64,000 nt of DNA from Combretum micranthum (Eukaryota; Streptophyta; Magnoliopsida; Myrtales; Combretaceae): assembly GCA_024138025.1 (NCBI GenBank), contig JAMXBD010001574.1, forward strand, positions 275,559-339,558, read 5' to 3'. Positions within the stretch are counted from its first letter, which is position 1. Each line of letters opens with the position of its first letter. Shown here piece by piece: positions 25,809 to 36,480 of this stretch. Below the pieces are notes generated by a model that worked only from the letters and a program-made list of their open reading frames with translations, searched no databases and was not told the origin of the DNA. The translations under genes and the position numbers were made by a program.

Positions 25809-26645
25809 TGGTGGGGGTGAGGGTGGCCGGGCTAGCATGGACAATATCAAAAGAAAAAACAGGAAGAAGCATAGAAGTTCTGGGCCTAGGTCTTGAATCT
25901 AGAGACAGGTGATATTTGTATGGAATGGCTTGAGTTGAAGCTCACTAGATGAGAGTGGGGGGAGGGACCAAACTCAAATTGACAAACTACCCTAAACTGC
26001 TCTAGACTAATTCTGTAGATAACTTTTCTTGCTTGTTTATTAAAGTTGTAGAGATATAAAAGAATTTCTTTCCTACTTTCCTTGAATAGAAGATAGCTAT
26101 CACTGAATAAAAGATCATTTGAATTTAACATCTCTTAAATACATAAAAAAGAAAACATCAAGTATAAGACATTTATTATCCTACTCCCAAGATATTCCTT
26201 TCCAGTTATGAAAATTTTCCCAGAGACACCTGATGATAGAAACAAATGAAATAAAAAAGGACCATTATCATTGAGCACTTGTAAATAGCCCAAAAAAATG
26301 AAACTTTTCACTATTTCAACATTGAATACATTTCTTAAAAAAAGCTAAATGCATAGAAAGTAAAAGGTTTCTTTATTTGTTGGCTACCTGTCAACATTTT
26401 CCATATAGTAACTATTCACATAGAAATGATTTTCCCTTTTAAGTAATGACTCCAAAATTCCTCAGTGACTCAAATAAAAGCACTAGAGCACGTAGGCTCT
26501 AGAAGACAATCACATGAATTTGCTGTACCAAGCTCAGTTAATGCATAATGATAATGGTAATGGTAATGGTAATAGAAATACCATTTCAAGAAAATTCATT
26601 CAAGAGAATCAATCAAAAGACCCAATTTTTGAGCCAAAACATTAC

Positions 26646-26926
26646 CAACTGGGTCTGGGGACACCTTCCTTCAGTCATGAATGACTTTGCAGTGTTGTGC
26701 AATTTCTCTTCATCAGATAATCATGTATATACACATCAAGCCTGAAGAAACAAAATACCCAAAAAGTAAAAAGAACAAAATTAAAAAAAAAAAAACATTT
26801 CATGGTAAGTATAAAAATTAAGACAAAAACAAAAATCCCCAATTTGAAAAAGCAAAAAGCTTCTGTTTTTGTTAATTAACACACACATCTTTCTGCTTCC
26901 CAGTTGCTCTGATTCTGTTGTGCCAT
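26646..26926 (-). pseudogene. start exon and LisH exon with single-base deletions
   Basis: The start codon lies at 26926-26924 and reads MAQQNQSNWEAE, the family N-terminus. The donor GT at 26886-26885 follows a codon that lacks one base relative to the expected Ala-Asp-Lys-Met end. The LisH exon (96 nt) begins LDVYIHDYLMKR, then loses one base in an A run before the expected Leu-His-Asn-Thr, and loses another in the Gly-Lys-Val codons just before SPDPV. The three losses sum to one codon, but a stop appears within about ten codons of the exon 1-2 junction in the shifted frame. The LisH dimerisation motif is therefore not translatable as it stands. Confidence 0.75.
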
Positions 26927-27229
26927 TGTTCCTCAAGAGATAACAAATCTGCAATCGAAAAATATCTCAAGAAACAGTTCGAAATCGGCACCCTTTATTA
27001 TAACCAAAACCCGACAGATCAAAAAGAACAAAAAACCTTCTTGAAATTACCAATCGCGGGTGTCTCGATTCTTGAATGCGAGATTTCAAAAAGTAGCAAC
27101 TGTTGAGGAATTTAAGGACTGTAAATATGGACAACTGAATTAAAATTTAAGTACCGCAACAATTCTACTGAGAAAGAAAGAAAGAAAGAGAAAGAGGGGG
27201 ATGTTGATTTTAAGTAAACATGATGATGA

Positions 27230-27262
<33 letters not shown>

Positions 27263-27450
27263 TGAGTGGAGACTGAAAGTGAAGATAATGCGTAAGTCGA
27301 CTGTGAGTTTCGAAGCTGGGGGTGGTTTGGAAGCGTATCGTCTCTCTCTCTCTCCTCTCTCTCTCTCGCAGAGGCTCGATGAAGTATAGATCCTGGGACT
27401 TTGTACGGTTTTGCTTCTGGTTTGTCGGGAAGAGGATGCTTTCGATTGAG
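26927..27450 (-). promoter_or_regulatory. 5' leader of the LUH-like copy with a leader intron
   Basis: Upstream of the start codon on the - strand, an acceptor (TTGCAG, ending at 26949) and a donor (GATTG/GTAATTT, near 27053) delimit a short leader intron. Beyond it is a CT-rich leader with a GAC/ATG triplet repeat (27220-27263) and a TC tract (about 27343-27367), common in plant leaders. The transcription start is not resolved. Confidence 0.5.
27220..27263. repeat. GAT/GAC triplet microsatellite
   Basis: ATG/GAT units pass into a run of GAC units within the presumed leader of the LUH-like copy. Confidence 0.9.
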
Positions 27451-27479
27451 AACCGTCCGATCACCAGGCATGTTTTATA

Positions 27480-28031
27480 AACAAAACGGGCCATCCGTTC
27501 ATTTATTTATTATTATTATTTGTTTTAGAATGAAATAGTTGTAATGTTAGGAATTAATTTCTTGTATAGATATTAAATTAATTATTTTAAATAAAGTCAA
27601 AATGAAAATACTTATCAATTTATCACATCAAAATCATATTTTTATCATAAGATACGCATGAACAGTAAATGCATGTATATCGCATTTGTAAATCGCGTAT
27701 ACACGTGCATATCGTGATTATAAGACGCGATAAATATTTAAATGTATGAAGCAATATCGCGATATTAACCACGATATATGTAGAAATACTTATATCGCGA
27801 TATTGTGACAGTACTCAAACATTAAATCACGATTATTTCACGCGATTTTTATATAAATTGGATATCATGTTTGTTAAACGCGATATTGCAACTAGAAATT
27901 GATAATTAATTTCATCAAGGTAGTATTTTAGTAATTTTTTATAAAAACCTTAGACATGTATTGGACTCTAATGTTATTGCACATTATAAGAAACGGTTGA
28001 GATTAAAAAAAATTATTATGCCAACTATTTT
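27480..28031. other. intergenic, with TATCGCGATA palindromes
   Basis: No gene. Between 27655 and 27905 there are repeated CGCGAT/ATCGCG words, including perfect palindromes at 27753-27766 (AATATCGCGATATT) and 27792-27803 (ATATCGCGATAT). The segment from about 27505 also resembles 34545-34680 (see the tandem duplication). Confidence 0.7.
28023..28031. repeat. left target-site duplication of the MULE
   Basis: AACTATTTT, matching AAGTATTTT at 33725-33733 in 8 of 9 bases. Nine bases is the standard Mutator duplication length. Confidence 0.75.
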
Positions 28032-28328
28032 GGAAAAAGGTATAATATTATTATTTTAAAAAATAATTACGAAAATGTCACTAGGATAAAATAATCCTAA
28101 GTTTAGGCACTTGACCTCGTCTTTTAAGAGACGGGCGTTAGTGCTGACCTCGTCTCCTAAAGAGACGAAGTCAAAAACACGGAGCTACCTCCTCTCTTGA
28201 AGAGACAAGGTCTGTACTTAGCCTAACATCGTCTCTTGAAGAGACCAGATCTGTGCTTAGCCTAACCCCGTCTCTTCAAGAGATGGGATTAGGCTAAAGT
28301 TTAACGCATCTCTTAAAGAGACAAGGTC
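28032..28328. repeat. left inverted terminal repeat with six palindromic units
   Basis: After about 80 bp of AT-rich terminal sequence come six imperfect palindromes near the consensus CGTCTCTTGAAGAGACG, at 28113-28134, 28146-28172, 28189-28212, 28226-28251, 28266-28290 and 28304-28328. They are spaced 33-40 bp apart. The first two and their spacers match the right end in inverted orientation. Confidence 0.85.
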
Positions 28329-28581
28329 AAGCTATTTCTCCACACACCCAACTTTTTTGAAAAAAAAATTACCCTTTTTTTTACATTAGTAATAAAACCT
28401 GTGAAAATCACGTGTAAATAACTATCAAACAATATAAAAATTAGCCCTCATCTACCTTGGCTAAACCAATTGCAAATTACAACCCAATCCATCCAAATAC
28501 AGTTCTAACCCAATTCATTCAAACACAGTTCCAAACCCAATCATCACAGAAGCTGTACAAAGTAATCAAAAAGGAAAAAAT

Positions 28582-30325
28582 CTAGGCGTAACTACTACTG
28601 CTGCTGCTGCTGCCTGCCCCACCTCCTCGTCCCCGTCTAACAAACGTGCAGGGTAATGGTGTGCGTTGATGGGGATGCTGCGTGGATGGGTCAATCTGTG
28701 TGAAAGTGTCCTCATCATCTCCACCAACACGACTATAACGATGAAATGGGACAAGGTCTGGCTCCACCTGCGTGATTCCCTCCCCCATATCATGTGAAGG
28801 CGATGGTCGCCTCTTTTGTGGAGCTAAGGGGGTATGGAACTCACTGTATAATTGGTCTAGCATAGGGGTATCCCCCAGATAAGTATATGAAGAAGACGGG
28901 CCAGGCCCATCATGAATGAGCTGTGGAGGAGCGGGCTCATTAAATACAGGTACATCGGACGGCTCAGGCTCATCTGTGACGTGAACATGTCGTGGCCGGC
29001 CACCCTGTCCCCGTACATGCCTCTTTCTATGTGGACGCCGCCTCTATATTAGCTAAGGATGTGGATCATCAGGTACTGGTGCTGGTGGTGCTGGATCATT
29101 TAAGTTTATTCCCATAAACTCATCCACTACACGAATGACCTCTAGTGCAGTAGATGGAGTGTTCTCTACCAACATGTATGGGACGCGACAAATGAAATAT
29201 GCCTATAAGTAAAAGAAAATAGGTGTATCAGGGAATGGAAAAAACACAGTATATGTCCATGTACATCTTATATAGTCAATGAGCTTACCATATAGCATAT
29301 GACAGCCCCTATGCGATCGATCCAGCACCAGGTGATCGAATGGAACCAATCAAAGTAATCATCAAAGGTGTTGGTGTCCATATGGATCACTTCCACAATC
29401 CGATCACGTCGACCATCCCACTCAGCTATCCATTTAGCGTGCTCTGCTTGCCAATTCCACTCAGAATGCCCTCGCATGTCAATCTCATGCAGGGCTCTCA
29501 TGCTGGCAAGCAGGTGGGGGATCCCCTGGAATCCCTCGAACTGTTTGATCACTTTATCTGGATAGTAGTGCTCTACAAGATAGAAGCAGACTAGGAGGAC
29601 CCGTGCATGCTAAATATCGCTGCCCGCATAGCAGTATGGAGGCGGGGAGTCCACGATAGCCCTATATGGTTCCCACACAACCTGTTCAAGACAAAAAGTA
29701 CAGTATTAATTGTGTAAAAGCTGCAACTAGTAGAGAAGAAGATAGTGGAAATCGTACCCGTTGATCAATCTGCCTGTCAAAACAGCCTCGATACTCAATG
29801 AGTAAGTGGGTGGCTATCCGGGTCACGTCAAAACGCAACCCTATGACTGAGGAGTGGGCGACCCTCTATGACTGGAGTAACCTGCCACCGCATCGGGACA
29901 ATGTGGGGGAAATGCTCCCAGACCCATATATGGAGGACAGCTAATGGTCCACCAATGTCTCATGTGTCAACGTGTGAAGCCAAGCAAAGCTGCATGTATA
30001 ACCATGCCAAAGAGGCCGTTCCACACGTGTACTGCTTGGCTCTCTCAAAATCCCGGAGTAACTGTAAGTACATCAAGTGGACATAATTGGACGACTTGTC
30101 CACAACAATGAATCCTCCAAGCAACAGCAAGATGTATGCCCTGGCATGGTGTTTGATCATCTGATCATCAGCATAGTCGGGTAGCACTCTGAAGTAGGTA
30201 TCTAAGCACGACATCCTCAGACAACCACCATCCATATGAGTCCCCGTCATAGGTCGAAGGCCAAGGAGCTCCTCACATAAATCATCCCAATCCAGCTGGG
30301 TCATGCCCGTAACTGCATATCCATC
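28582..30325 (-). pseudogene. plant mobile domain (PMD) coding region inside the MULE
   Basis: PMD proteins (MAIN/MAIL1-like) are found both as host genes and inside Mutator and gypsy elements; the molecular role of the domain in transposons is not established. Visible motifs in order: LDWDDLCEELLGLRP (near 30290), a YILLLLGG segment (near 30130), YLQLLRDFERAKQYTCGTAS (near 30050), SIxVWEHFPHIVP-like sequence (near 29910), a PYRAIV stretch (near 29670), VIKQFEGFQGIPHL (near 29530) and a basic, Gly/Ser-rich tail ending in RRGRGG (28600). Frames change between blocks and at least one probable intron (around 29690-29755) is present. The N-terminal third of a typical PMD is missing: the homology starts abruptly at the transposase C-terminus. 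Confidence 0.75.
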
Positions 30326-32835
30326 TTGTTTTGATAGCGCTTCTCCTTAGGTCTACCCTTTTTCCTTATAAGACTCGGGTGGGGGTACCATTTCGCAATA
30401 TCCAAAGGAGTCTAATTACACTTATCAGTTGTCGGTATGAATGAATGGCCATACACCTTAAGCTAGGTATCCCACCTCTACTATTGTCCCTCCTAGGCAA
30501 CACAATCCATTTGCAGTGTTCCTATGACAGCCATTGCATGTAAGCATGGAATTCTATATGTCTGCCACTTGTTACAGGTACATTTGCCTACCCTCAACTG
30601 TACTTTTTGTATGTGGCCCCCCTTCTGACCATACATCGTAGGGTGCGGAGCGATTATAACTTCAAATATCTGTTCATGATAGTCAAAACAGGTTACTCTA
30701 TGGGCACTTGAGATGTTGTTCCATCTCTCAAACTTATTCGCAGCAAATCCTATGCGCAACTTCCCCATAACCATTGCCTTGGTTGCCTCCATCATTTGCT
30801 TATTGAAGATTGAGTTGAAATTATAGAATGTTTTTTTAACTAACGCTGTCACGGGTAACTTTTTATGACTGAATTGTAACTTTCAGCCATGTCTTTTGTA
30901 CCTATCTTAAACATCACCGCTTCATCGTAACATAAATTCCACATGAATTGAGGCAACTGACGAAAATATCGCGATGTCCAAGGACTATTTTGTAGTGCTG
31001 CATTGAAGTAGCCATGGAACTTTCTTCTCTAGGTTTGGTATACAGCTCTTTTAATTATTTCCTTACATTCCTTACTTTTAGCTTTGGAATTGAAATTGCT
31101 AGCAATGTGCTGGATACACCAACGCCAAGGCTATCCTCTAGGCCACAGAGCATTCTCACCCTCAACCGCACTCTTAATCCCGACATGCCGATCCGATATC
31201 AAGCATATATTTGATCGGTCCTTGATAACATGTTCTAACGCTTTCACAAGGAACCAACTCCAAGTGTCCGCGATTTCCTTGTCAACAATAGCATACACTA
31301 GTGGAACAATATGATTTACCCCATCAACTGCTACTGCAATAAGTAATTTGTGGTTATACTTGCCATACAAGAAGGTTCCATCCACTATGATTACAAGTCT
31401 GCAAAGAATTAAAAGATTAAACTTAGTTCATAGATGTTATTGTTTTAACTAAATTTGATCATATATGGAGAACATACCTGCAGTACTAGAATGCTTCAAT
31501 GCAAGGCCCAAAAGCCAAAAATAGCTTGTCTAAAAAGACGTGCCTGGCGATATCTGAATCAATGGTTCTCCACTCATATTTTTTTCCAGATTAGCCTCAG
31601 TTATTGCATTCAGTAAATGTGTGAGCTCCACATATGAATCTTCCCAACTTTCATAGACCTACTCAATAGCTTTTCTCTTCGCCTCACGAATTCTCTTTAT
31701 GTGAACGTTGTATCCAAACTCCTTTAAGATGGTCAATTGCAAGTCCTTCGCCCCCACATCTGGTGAGTTACGGATCTCCAATATGATGCACCTAGACATG
31801 CTAGTGGAGTCCAGTTGAGAGTGATCCTGTCCAGTTATCTCATCCAAGCAGGTGTGGGGTCCTTCATATTTAGTGATGTGAAACCACTCACCATGTTTCT
31901 TGTAATTGCCTTTGAGTCTCCACTTACAATCTCTCTTATGAGTATCAGTACATTTAACTGCCCATGATCTTGGGTCCAAGTCCACCACCTTGAAATTGTA
32001 ATGATTCGATATGTGCCACATTTTAACTACCAGTATCAGATGATCTTTAGTCTCAAACCGCATCCCAACGTTGAATTCATCACCGAAACTCCAATTCTCA
32101 GTGCTCATTTCCTGCTCATCATCATATGCAACATAACCACTACCAACTTCAATAATAAAAAATGGTATTGGCACCGAGCTCCCTACTACATCAACATCAA
32201 TGGGAGAACAAACAGGTGCCAGTCATTTCTCCTTGGTTGCACTTCTAGAAAAGTATCTTCTTCGGGGCAAGCTTCTACATTATCATTTCCACCACCATCG
32301 TAGTCATCACTTGATTCACTTGTCGTGGAGCCCATAATGGCATTTGTATCACGACCGCCTGTCAATTTCGGTGTACACATTTGAAAGTTACCCATGTTCA
32401 GCTGTTCACTCCCTATTGTTTGAGCTGGAGTAGAGTTCGAGTCTACCAAGCCTTGACTCCCAACATTCCCATGAATGCCCATTTCACCTGCAGTGCCTGT
32501 GACAACTCATTTTCGAATATATGAACATAAACAGCTACTGACCCTTCAGTGTACACCAACATCTCCTGTGCATCATTATCATCAGTCACTAGAATTATAT
32601 CATAACGTAATGTCCTATCTCCAATAGCTACCCCATGGTATAAATCCACCTGATGTGCACACTTGTTTATCTTGAGTCTATTGTAAATGATGTCCACTAT
32701 TTGCTCATATGATGAGTTTCTACTAATACTGACCACAACAACTGGCCACTTATCATAACCAAAACCATCGTCGCCTTGTATAATATTCCTATGAGCGTAC
32801 GTATAAACTTCATCGACCTTAACTATATTTAACAT
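30326..32835 (-). pseudogene. MULE transposase remnant (MuDR family)
   Basis: The protein excises and inserts the element. The N-terminal 130 codons (32835-32443) are an N-terminal region of the MULE type. After a frame change, 32482-32186 is a Ser/Asp-rich linker. After another, 32174-31659 carries the MuDR DNA-binding domain (FxxKDHLILVVKMWHISNHYNFKV, then the C-x4-C...H pattern around DTHKRDCKWRL and GPHTC). The DDE core starts at 31385 (MDGTFLYGKYNHKLLIAVAV, first Asp; ISDRH, second Asp) and reaches a WCIQHIASNF CxxH motif near 31110. 30852-30493 is the C-terminal SWIM zinc finger, CTCNKWQTYRIPCLHAMA. A GRPKEKR basic end lies near 30345. Stops (for example at 31659 and 31131) and several frameshifts rule out activity. 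Confidence 0.88.
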
Positions 32836-32937
32836 TATGTGTTATATGGACCCATTTTATTAATTTAGCCCATATGAACTTATTTATCCTGTTTTAATTT
32901 AACAAATAATCTAATTAAGCTAAATTGGGATTTTATT

Positions 32938-33257
32938 AATCAAACGTAATAGCACTTAACAATTTAACGATATATAACAATGCAACACCAAATGCGCTTA
33001 ACAATTTCAACAAAATAACACCAACAAAACCCAATATATAGCAATGCAACATAAAAAACGATAAAAATTTGGACAAAATTGGATTATGAAAAACAAAAAT
33101 CAAACGTAATAGTACTTAACAATTTAACGATATACAACAAAGTAACATCAAATGCACTTAACAATTTCAACAAAACAACACCTAGTATATATAATGCAAC
33201 ATCAAACGACAAATAATTTGGACAAAAGCACAACACTAAAAAAAAATTTCTACCTTC
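32938..33257. repeat. 160 bp tandem duplication inside the MULE
   Basis: AATCAAACGTAATAGCACTT from 32938 and AATCAAACGTAATAGTACTT from 33098 begin two copies with the same order of landmarks (AACAATTTAACGATAT, CTTAACAATTTCAACAAAA). They lie upstream of the transposase start, where its promoter would be. Confidence 0.8.
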
Positions 33258-33459
33258 TCATGAGAATCGCTTCTCCTCTCCACCAAATTAACACTTCCAC
33301 AATGCCTATTGATCTAAATAATGTAAATAAGGCAATTGCTTGGAAATTGAGTTGGAAATAAAAAATTAGGGGTTAGGGTTTTGGATTTTTCAATTTGGGG
33401 CTTTTCTCCTCCAAAGCATACTGAGAAAAAGGAAGGCTGGTGCGAGTTATGACTTCGAC

Positions 33460-33724
33460 GATCTCGTCTCTTCAAGAGACGAGGTCAGTAACTTAATGCC
33501 TCGTCTCTTGAAGAGACGAGGTCTGTAGAGGAGGAACCTTATCTCTTCAAGGGACAAGGTAGCTCCATGTTTTTGATCTCGTCTCTTGAAGAGACAAGGT
33601 TAGGCACTAACGACCTCGTCTCTTGAAGATAAGAGGTCAAGTTGTCCAAACTTGGGATTAATGTCATCATAGTGGCATTTTCGTAATTATTTTCAAAAAA
33701 TAATAATATTATATTCCTTTTCCC
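33460..33724. repeat. right inverted terminal repeat with five palindromic units
   Basis: Palindromes at 33460-33486, 33498-33523, 33536-33560, 33575-33600 and 33612-33638 share the GTCTCTTSAAGAGAC core. They are followed by about 85 bp of AT-rich end sequence that is the inverted copy of the left end. Confidence 0.85.
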
Positions 33725-33733
33725 AAGTATTTT
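33725..33733. repeat. right target-site duplication of the MULE
   Basis: AAGTATTTT, one mismatch to 28023-28031. Confidence 0.75.
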
Positions 33734-34525
33734 GTAAATTTTGATAATTTTAATCATTAGTTCGATAAATTATGCCAAGTCAAGAGAATAAATCTTTAAA
33801 GATCTAAATTCCATTTAACAAAGTTACAAAAATATTTTCTAAGCTTCTTGTTCGTTTGCCAAATGAATAGGGTTATGATGGAATTACTATTCTAGATTGA
33901 TAAAATAAAGTTAGTAATAGAATTTTTATTTAGTAATTTTTTATTTAAAAGAAGATATTTTATAATAGGATTTTTTACAGAATCGTTATTACAATAAACT
34001 AAATAATCTCGTAGCTTTTCATAAAAAATAAGACTATAATGAAATTGTTATTGTAGCAAAATGAATGAGCACTTTTACTTTATTATAAGCATTTCAATAT
34101 GGTTTTTCTAAACAATAAAGAACGAAGTAGTATAGTCCAGTGATATATCATGTTTTTTGTATGTTGGGAACAACATAAGAATATTTATTTATTTATTTCA
34201 TATTGATGTTTTTATTATGTATAAGTATTACATTAAAATAGTGAATTAAAAAAAATATTTTACATCACATAACTTGCAAAAGGGGAAAGTGAAATATAGT
34301 GAAGTCAATTACTAGAAAGAACAATGTTCATATTATTAAGCTACAACACCATGCACTACCAAACAAATATCACTCGTGCTATTGACTCTCTATCACCTAG
34401 GTGGTAACATCATGCTGATAGTGGTATACATTGTCTTAGCAATATTGGCAATTAAAGTCAACTAAGTGTAACCCACTTTAATAGAAGGACATGTATGTAT
34501 GTATGTACGTATGTATGTATGTATG

Positions 34526-34569
<44 letters not shown>

Positions 34570-35090
34570 TGTTTAGAATGAAATAGTTGTCTCATTTTTT
34601 TATTTATTTCTTAAGATGTTATTCCATATTATAATAAAAGGTTTAAGATTAAAAAGAAATCATTATCTGGATAAATTTAATCACTAATTTCATAAATTAA
34701 GTGAAATTAAGAGAAGATTTATTAAAAGATCTATATCTAAAAGTTATAAATACATTTTCCAAACTTATGACCTAAGATAATATTATGAAGCATTTTATCA
34801 CTACTATAACATTTTGGTATGGTTTTTCAATATAGAAAAGAATGAGAATAGTATAGCTTGGTAATATATCATATTTCCTATGTTAGGAATAGCAAAAGAT
34901 TTTTTTATTTTTTACTTTTTATATTGTATATTGTTATTATGAATAAGTACTACATAAAAAATAATGGATTTTTTTTCAACAATTTGACACGGCATAACTT
35001 GCAAAAAGGGGAAAGTGAAACATGGTCAAATCTACTAAGACAATACTAATATAATATCATCAACATTGTTGACTCTAATTACTTATGTAG
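33734..35090. repeat. diverged tandem duplication flanking the MULE
   Basis: 33740-34330 and 34665-35050 share ordered landmarks: TTTAATCAYTARTT...ATAAATTA, TATGGTTTTTC, GTGATATATCAT versus GTAATATATCAT, and CATAACTTGCAAAA with GGGGAAAGTGAAA. The left flank of the MULE (about 27505-28022, TTATTTGTTTTAGAATGAAAT) matches the start of the second unit (about 34560, TTATTTGTTTAGAATGAAAT). The MULE therefore split the first unit. Confidence 0.7.
34490..34570. repeat. GTAT and ATT microsatellites
   Basis: Tandem GTAT/TATG units pass into about a dozen ATT units. Confidence 0.9.
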
Positions 35091-35097
35091 CAATATT

Positions 35098-35674
35098 TAG
35101 GGGTGTGAAAAAAAAAAAAAAAAGAAATCTATAAAACCAGAAAATTGAACTAAAACTAGAAAACTAATATGAAAAATATGGTTAGCAAGTCCATTAATTT
35201 CAGTTTATGATTATGGTTTTTTTTTTCAGTTTCAGTTTTGATTTCTAGCAATAAAAAACCGATGGTTAACAATTAACCGTTAAAAACCAACAATTCGAAC
35301 ATTTATGTTCGAATTCTTATATTATTGTTGTGTTTTACTTTGAAAAAATGAGAACATTTTGTGCTAGAGTTATATTCTTAATTTGTTATTGATTTTATAG
35401 TTATTTAACTTATTAATTTGCAATTTGTTAACGTAACTATAGTGTTTTTATTTGTTAATTTGTAATTTTTGAATATAATTATGAAATAAAAAAGGTTTAA
35501 CTTTTTATGGACCAACTGAAAAATATGGCTAATTGTTGTTTTTTATTATCCATTATGTTAAATAGTTAACAATCAAAAACTGAAAAATATTAAAAAAATT
35601 AACGTTTAAAAAACCGATTATTTTGTTTCGATTTTTAGGATCATGGATTGGTTAGCCAAATCACATCCCACCTA
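35098..35674. mobile_element. possible hAT-type non-autonomous element
   Basis: It starts TAGGGGTGTGAAA and ends CAAATCACATCCCACCTA, whose complement starts TAGGTGGGATGTG. Such TAGGGGTG termini are common in hAT-derived MITEs. The interior is AT-rich with AACCG/CGGTT words and no coding capacity. Flanking TAGCAATA and TAGCCATT could be a worn 8 bp duplication (6 of 8). Confidence 0.4.
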
Positions 35675-35679
35675 TAGCC

Positions 35680-36480
35680 ATTATGTTAATAGTGGTATTA
35701 GCAATTAAATTTAATGAGCAAGTTAAATAAGTTAACCAGGTTTAGCCCACTTTATCCCACGGTTAAACAAGTCAATTCATTTTACTCATTCGTAGAATTC
35801 ATTAACTAAGTTCAAAACACAAGCTAAAGGGTCAAATGGGTCCCCACCAACTTAACCATTTAACCTATCTATGCATTTGATTGATTAAATGAACCAACCC
35901 ATAACTTGTTTAACCCATTTACACATTCCAATAAATTATGGGTGCGTTTCGTTCGTTAGTTTAGAGTTTGTTTCATGTTAATTTCAATCTAACAATTTGT
36001 AAATATATATATATGAATAAAAAAATGTTTATGAATAAATAGACCATATAAATCAGACACAGATGTAGATCAAATACAAATAAGATACGAATGAAAAACA
36101 AACCTCTAAACAAACCCTGTTATATGGGTTAGCTCACCAACCTACTAACAAGATTTTTTTTTCAGTTAGAATCATACAAAATGAAAATGCAATAATATTT
36201 CTTGTTAACAAAAAATATATACATACTTTCTCCACTAAGTAAAAGAATCATGAACACACATAATATATGTATATATATTATGTTGAACTGCATAGGTTCA
36301 AGTTGTTTTGATGGGAACAAAACTAATTTGATTGAATGGATTACAAATTTGCGCAAGTTGCTTTTGATGAGAACAAAAACTAATTCGATTAAATGGTTTA
36401 TTAATGTGAGCATAACTTGATATGCTATAAATCTTGAATGAAATGGTTAAATGTTTGAACTTAAGAGATTGTTGAAAATG
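35680..36480. other. intergenic, nothing identified
   Basis: AT-rich sequence with no supported coding region. Short open frames near 36160-36420 show no family resemblance. Confidence 0.6.

Larger units (their letters stand above)
17873..27110 (-). pseudogene. LEUNIG_HOMOLOG-like co-repressor gene, decayed at both ends
   Basis: LEUNIG/LUH proteins are plant Groucho/Tup1-type nuclear co-repressors: an N-terminal LUFS domain (with LisH), a Gln-rich middle and C-terminal WD40 repeats. The copy keeps introns. Exons read on the - strand: 26926-26887 (start), 26741-26646 (LisH), 25332-25223 ([20 protein letters not shown]), 25140-24848 (poly-Q, MRQAQLQRRD), 24756-24702, 24622-24511, 20949-20900 (LPLKGWPLT), 20825-20550 (QFQLMQQH...LLAQVQ), 20471-20394, 20213-19986 (NNRKRKGLSSSGPANSTGTG), 19541-19400 (HFGDVGSLDDNVESLLS), then WD40 remnants from 19324 to 17876. 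The nine exons from 25332 to 19400 total 1,344 nt and keep phase at every junction. Single-base deletions in the first two exons, a frameshift at the 19324 exon and loss of the last WD repeats argue against a working product. Sequencing error in the N-terminal exons is a rival explanation. LUH is favoured over LUG by the middle-region sequence. Confidence 0.85.
28032..33724 (-). mobile_element. Mutator-like element (MULE) with transposase and plant mobile domain
   Basis: The ends GGAAAAAGGTATAATATTA (left) and the reverse complement of the right, GGGAAAAGGAATATAATATTA, form an inverted repeat. It continues inward for about 160 bp with recognisable matches such as ATAATTACGAAAATG and AAAAACAYGGAGCTACCT. 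Approximate 9 bp duplications flank it. The interior encodes, on the - strand, a MULE transposase (DNA-binding, DDE and SWIM regions) followed by a plant mobile domain protein. Stops and frameshifts break both. Total length is 5,693 bp, and it sits inside one copy of a tandem duplication. Confidence 0.9.

Noticed and set aside
27112..27494. Open frames of about 90-120 codons on the - strand, rich in Arg, Val or Ser
   Set aside because: They are translations of the GAC and TC microsatellites in the presumed leader of the LUH-like copy.
28113..28328. CRISPR-like regular spacing of palindromic repeats
   Set aside because: The sequence is plant nuclear DNA, the units match the inverted end of a MULE, the spacers are themselves partly repeated and there are no cas genes.
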